64,000 nt of DNA from Roseomonas sp. (GTDB lineage Bacteria; Pseudomonadota; Alphaproteobacteria; Acetobacterales; Acetobacteraceae). The notes under the pieces are model-generated. The model ran no database searches. It was not told where the DNA came from and saw only the letters and a program-made list of their open reading frames with translations. Below are positions 61,910 through 64,000 of this stretch, piece by piece; the first letter of the stretch is position 1, and the number at the start of each line of letters is the position of its first letter. Made by a program: the position numbers and the translations under genes. Location of the stretch: contig JAPSLO010000005.1 in the NCBI GenBank assembly GCA_031180725.1, positions 248,001 to 312,000 on the forward strand, read 5' to 3'.

Positions 61910-62975
61910 AGGCGCGCGCCAGCGCGTGCCAGAAGGGTTTGCGGGCGAAGTGGCGGTCCAGCGGCAGGGTGCGCACCTCTGCACCGTCCGGCCGGCGCGC
62001 CGGCGGCCAGAGATTGGCCCAGGAATAGGGATCGGCCAGGCCCCAGGTCAGCACGGTGCGGCAGCCCTCGGCGACCGCGGTGGAGACCACGGCATAGGCG
62101 CGCTCGGCCACCGCGGCGTCGCGGGCGGGGATGTCCTCCGCCCGTAGTGGGCGGTCGGCCGGTTCCAGCACGTCCAGCTCCGTCAGCAGCACATCCAGGC
62201 CCATGCCGCGCAGATCCCGCAGGAAGCGGGCGAAGGGGGCGGGGGCGAAGGGCTGGTCCAGCGGCATATGCGCCTGGATGCCCAAGGCCTGCACCGGCAC
62301 GCCGCGGTCCAGCAGCCGCCTCAGCAGGCGCAACACGCGGGCACGCTTCTCATCGGCGCGCGGCCAACTGGCCTCCACGCCATATTCGTTCAACACCAGC
62401 CGGCAGGCCGGATCGGCCCGGCGCGCGGCGTGGAAGGCGATGTCCAGGAAGCGGTCGCCCAGGGCGCGGTACCAGATGGAGTCGCGCATATCCTGGTTCG
62501 GCAACAGGTCCGGATCGCCGATCACCTCATTGGCCACGTCCCAATCCGCGATGCGGCCGCGGGTCAGGGCCAGCGAGCCCGCCACATGCGCCTCCAGCAT
62601 CGCCTCGGCGCTGGCGGAGGTCAGGTTCGCCTCCCACACCCAGCGCGGCAGGGCGGTGTGCCAGACCAGGGTGTGACCCCGCACGGTCTGCCCATGCCGG
62701 GCGGCGAAGCGCAGGATGGGCTCCATCTCGGCCAGCGAGAAACGGCCCGGGTCGGGCTGCATGGAGTCCCACTTGCCCTCCCCCTCCGGCACCAGAATGC
62801 CCGCTTCCCGCGCGATGGAGGCGGCGTAGGGCGCGTCGCTCTCCAGCAGCCGCGCATGGACGGCCGTGCCATAGGTGATGCCGCGGCGCGCGGCGATCTC
62901 CCGCAGGCCAGGCTCCTGCGCCATGGCGGGCCAGGCGGCAATAAGGGCGGAGGACAGCAGGGACCGGCGGTGCAT
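61896..62975 (-). CDS. GH10 endo-1,4-beta-xylanase, copy 1
   Basis: A 359-residue secreted glycoside hydrolase. The signal (MHRRSLLSSALIAAWPAMAQ) has a twin-Arg start compatible with Tat export. GH10 motifs: VRGHTLVWHTALPRWV (about 98-113), acid/base Glu150 in WDVANEVIGD, LNEYGVE near 195 and nucleophile Glu266 in LLTELDVLE; TWGLADPYSWAN near 305-317 completes the site. It hydrolyses xylan main chains. A second GH10 gene lies 159 bases upstream on the same strand; the gap contains the palindromic repeat. Confidence 0.92.
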   Translation of the reverse strand: MHRRSLLSSALIAAWPAMAQEPGLREIAARRGITYGTAVHARLLESDAPYAASIAREAGILVPEGEGKWDSMQPDPGRFSLAEMEPILRFAARHGQTVRGHTLVWHTALPRWVWEANLTSASAEAMLEAHVAGSLALTRGRIADWDVANEVIGDPDLLPNQDMRDSIWYRALGDRFLDIAFHAARRADPACRLVLNEYGVEASWPRADEKRARVLRLLRRLLDRGVPVQALGIQAHMPLDQPFAPAPFARFLRDLRGMGLDVLLTELDVLEPADRPLRAEDIPARDAAVAERAYAVVSTAVAEGCRTVLTWGLADPYSWANLWPPARRPDGAEVRTLPLDRHFARKPFWHALARAFSGG

Positions 62976-63059
62976 GGACCCGCAACGAGCCGCAGCGGCG
63001 ACAGTTGCGCTGGCGGGGGGCTCTGCCCTTCCTGGCCCCCAATGAGTCTAGGATAAGCA

Positions 63060-63098
63060 GATGGCGGGGCCCGGGGGCGGCCTCCGCCCCCGGCGGGG
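63060..63098. repeat. GC-rich palindromic repeat, second copy of the 15.7-kb type
   Basis: GATGGCGGGGCCCGGGGGCG followed by GCCTCCGCCCCCGGCGGGG: the same as 15694-15732 with only a few changes. It lies in the gap between the two tandem xylanase genes and is the only copy in this window not between convergent gene ends. GGGGGG-CTCTGCCC just before (63014-63028) belongs to the same sort of sequence. Confidence 0.72.
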
Positions 63099-63134
63099 TG
63101 GCTCCGGGAGGGGCGGAGACCCTCCCGCACAGCA

Positions 63135-64000
63135 TCACCCCACGGGCTGCCCCAGGAAGGCGCGGGCCATGGCGCGCCACATCTGTTTGCGCTTCAGCTC
63201 CCAGTCATAGGGCAGACCGCGGTGGGTATCGTTGTCCAGGGCCACGGCCGGTTCGCGGTTCAGCCAGGTCCAGCGGTCGCTGATGCCCCAGGTCAGCACG
63301 GTGCGCACGCCGCCCTCAATGGCAGCGGAGAGAAAGGCGTGCACGCGTAGCGCCACCGCCGTGTCGCGCGCGACGTAGTCTCCCTGCGGCGGCTTCGGCT
63401 CCCGCATATCCAGCTCGGTGATCAGCACCTGCAGATCCAGGGCGCGGATCTGCCGCACGAAGTCGCGGAACTGCTCCGGCCGGAAGGCTTCGCGCAATTG
63501 CAGATGCGCCTGGATGCCCACCGCGTCGATCGGCACGTTGCGCGCGCGCAGGCCGCGCAGGAGGCGCAGCAGGCGCTGGCGCTTCTCCTCGGCCCAGGGG
63601 GTGTCGGCCTCCACGCCATAGTCGTTCAGCGCCAGGCGCAGCGTGGGGTCTCGCTGGCGGGCGGCCTGGAAGGCGATGGCGACATAATCGGGCCCGAGCG
63701 CGCGCAGCCAGGGCGTGGCGCGCAGGTCGCCGCTGTTGCCCGGCGGTTCCGGCACGTCGGAGCCAGGGGGATTGGCGATGGGCTCATTCACCACATCCCA
63801 TTCGCGGATCCGCGCCCGCGTGGTGGAGAGCACGCGGTCCATATGTGCCTCCAGCACACCGCGGGCGCGGTGGGGGCCTTCGCCCAGCGCGGCACGGGCC
63901 CAGTCCGGCAGCGCCTCCTGCCAGACCAGCGCATGGCCGCGCACGGCCTTGCGGAAATGCTGAGCCCAGTTCAGCACCGCATCCAGGCCAGAGAAGTCGA
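63135..64000 (-). CDS. GH10 endo-1,4-beta-xylanase, copy 2, N-terminus outside window
   Basis: The C-terminal 288 or so residues of a second GH10 enzyme. Visible: KAVRGHALVWQEALPDW, acid/base Glu in WDVVNEPIANPP, NDYGVEADTPWAEEKRQR, IQAHLQLRE, nucleophile Glu in LITELDMREP and TWGISDRWTWLN. It differs from copy 1 by many substitutions and an insertion after the acid/base motif (PPGSDVPEPPGNSGDL), so this is an old duplication or two acquisitions rather than a recent copy. The start codon and signal peptide lie beyond position 64000. Confidence 0.92.
   Translation of the reverse strand, partial: DFSGLDAVLNWAQHFRKAVRGHALVWQEALPDWARAALGEGPHRARGVLEAHMDRVLSTTRARIREWDVVNEPIANPPGSDVPEPPGNSGDLRATPWLRALGPDYVAIAFQAARQRDPTLRLALNDYGVEADTPWAEEKRQRLLRLLRGLRARNVPIDAVGIQAHLQLREAFRPEQFRDFVRQIRALDLQVLITELDMREPKPPQGDYVARDTAVALRVHAFLSAAIEGGVRTVLTWGISDRWTWLNREPAVALDNDTHRGLPYDWELKRKQMWRAMARAFLGQPVG

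Overview
The window is a very GC-rich chromosomal segment, most likely from an alphaproteobacterium of the Rhodospirillales/Acetobacteraceae (Roseomonas-like) type. The evidence is a cell-cycle methyltransferase CcrM next to rnhB, an ATP synthase F0 operon with two b-type subunits (b and b'), the neighbourhood prfB - PBP1A - AmiC amidase - RNase E, an RNase E with a large acidic insertion in its S1 domain and a C-terminal GWW motif, and a Bug-type tricarboxylate-transporter binding protein. This is inference from gene content; no rRNA or tRNA gene was seen. I found no transposase, prophage or CRISPR array.

Layout. 1-8.4 kb: truncated glmS, an MFS exporter, a TRIC-family channel, then a small catabolic-looking locus (Bug binding protein, IclR regulator, ThDP enzyme, LLM flavin monooxygenase). 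8.5-15.5 kb: peptide-type ABC binding protein, the atpI-B-E-F'-F operon with a clear terminator, an ABC exporter and moaB. 15.8-23 kb: radical SAM protein, two linked small sugar/nucleotide-transferase-like genes and a methyltransferase, cupin, rnhB, ccrM, prfB. 23-31 kb: cell-wall and RNA-decay block (PBP1A, amidase, rne with an approximately 0.8 kb leader).

32.4-44.9 kb is the most distinctive region. It holds five co-directional genes: a family-1-type glycosyltransferase, a 2411-residue fully reducing type I PKS/FAS (KS-AT-DH-degenerate MT-ER-KR-ACP, no thioesterase), an alpha-oxoamine synthase, a GNAT-fold acyltransferase and a KpsS-type capsule Kdo transferase. The set resembles the rhizobial rkp-1 (K-antigen) region. 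It suggests a dedicated machine that builds a sphingoid/ceramide-like or other amino-ketone lipid and links it to a surface polysaccharide. It is preceded by an approximately 390-bp, relatively AT-rich, palindrome-bearing intergenic region.

45-64 kb: a frameshifted DGPF/YCII gene behind an ECF-type promoter, a translationally coupled GT39-DedA pair, an RsmB-type rRNA methyltransferase, a PLP-enzyme/M20-peptidase group, a CaiB-HMG-CoA-lyase pair, an XRE regulator, a berberine-bridge-type oxidase, an AzlCD exporter, an amidohydrolase, a second 2-hydroxyacid dehydrogenase, and two tandem GH10 xylanases (the second cut by the window edge).

A family of GC-rich palindromic repeats (8.4, 15.6, 15.7, 49.6, 55.9 and 63.1 kb) lies mainly between the ends of convergent genes and probably serves as bidirectional transcription stops.
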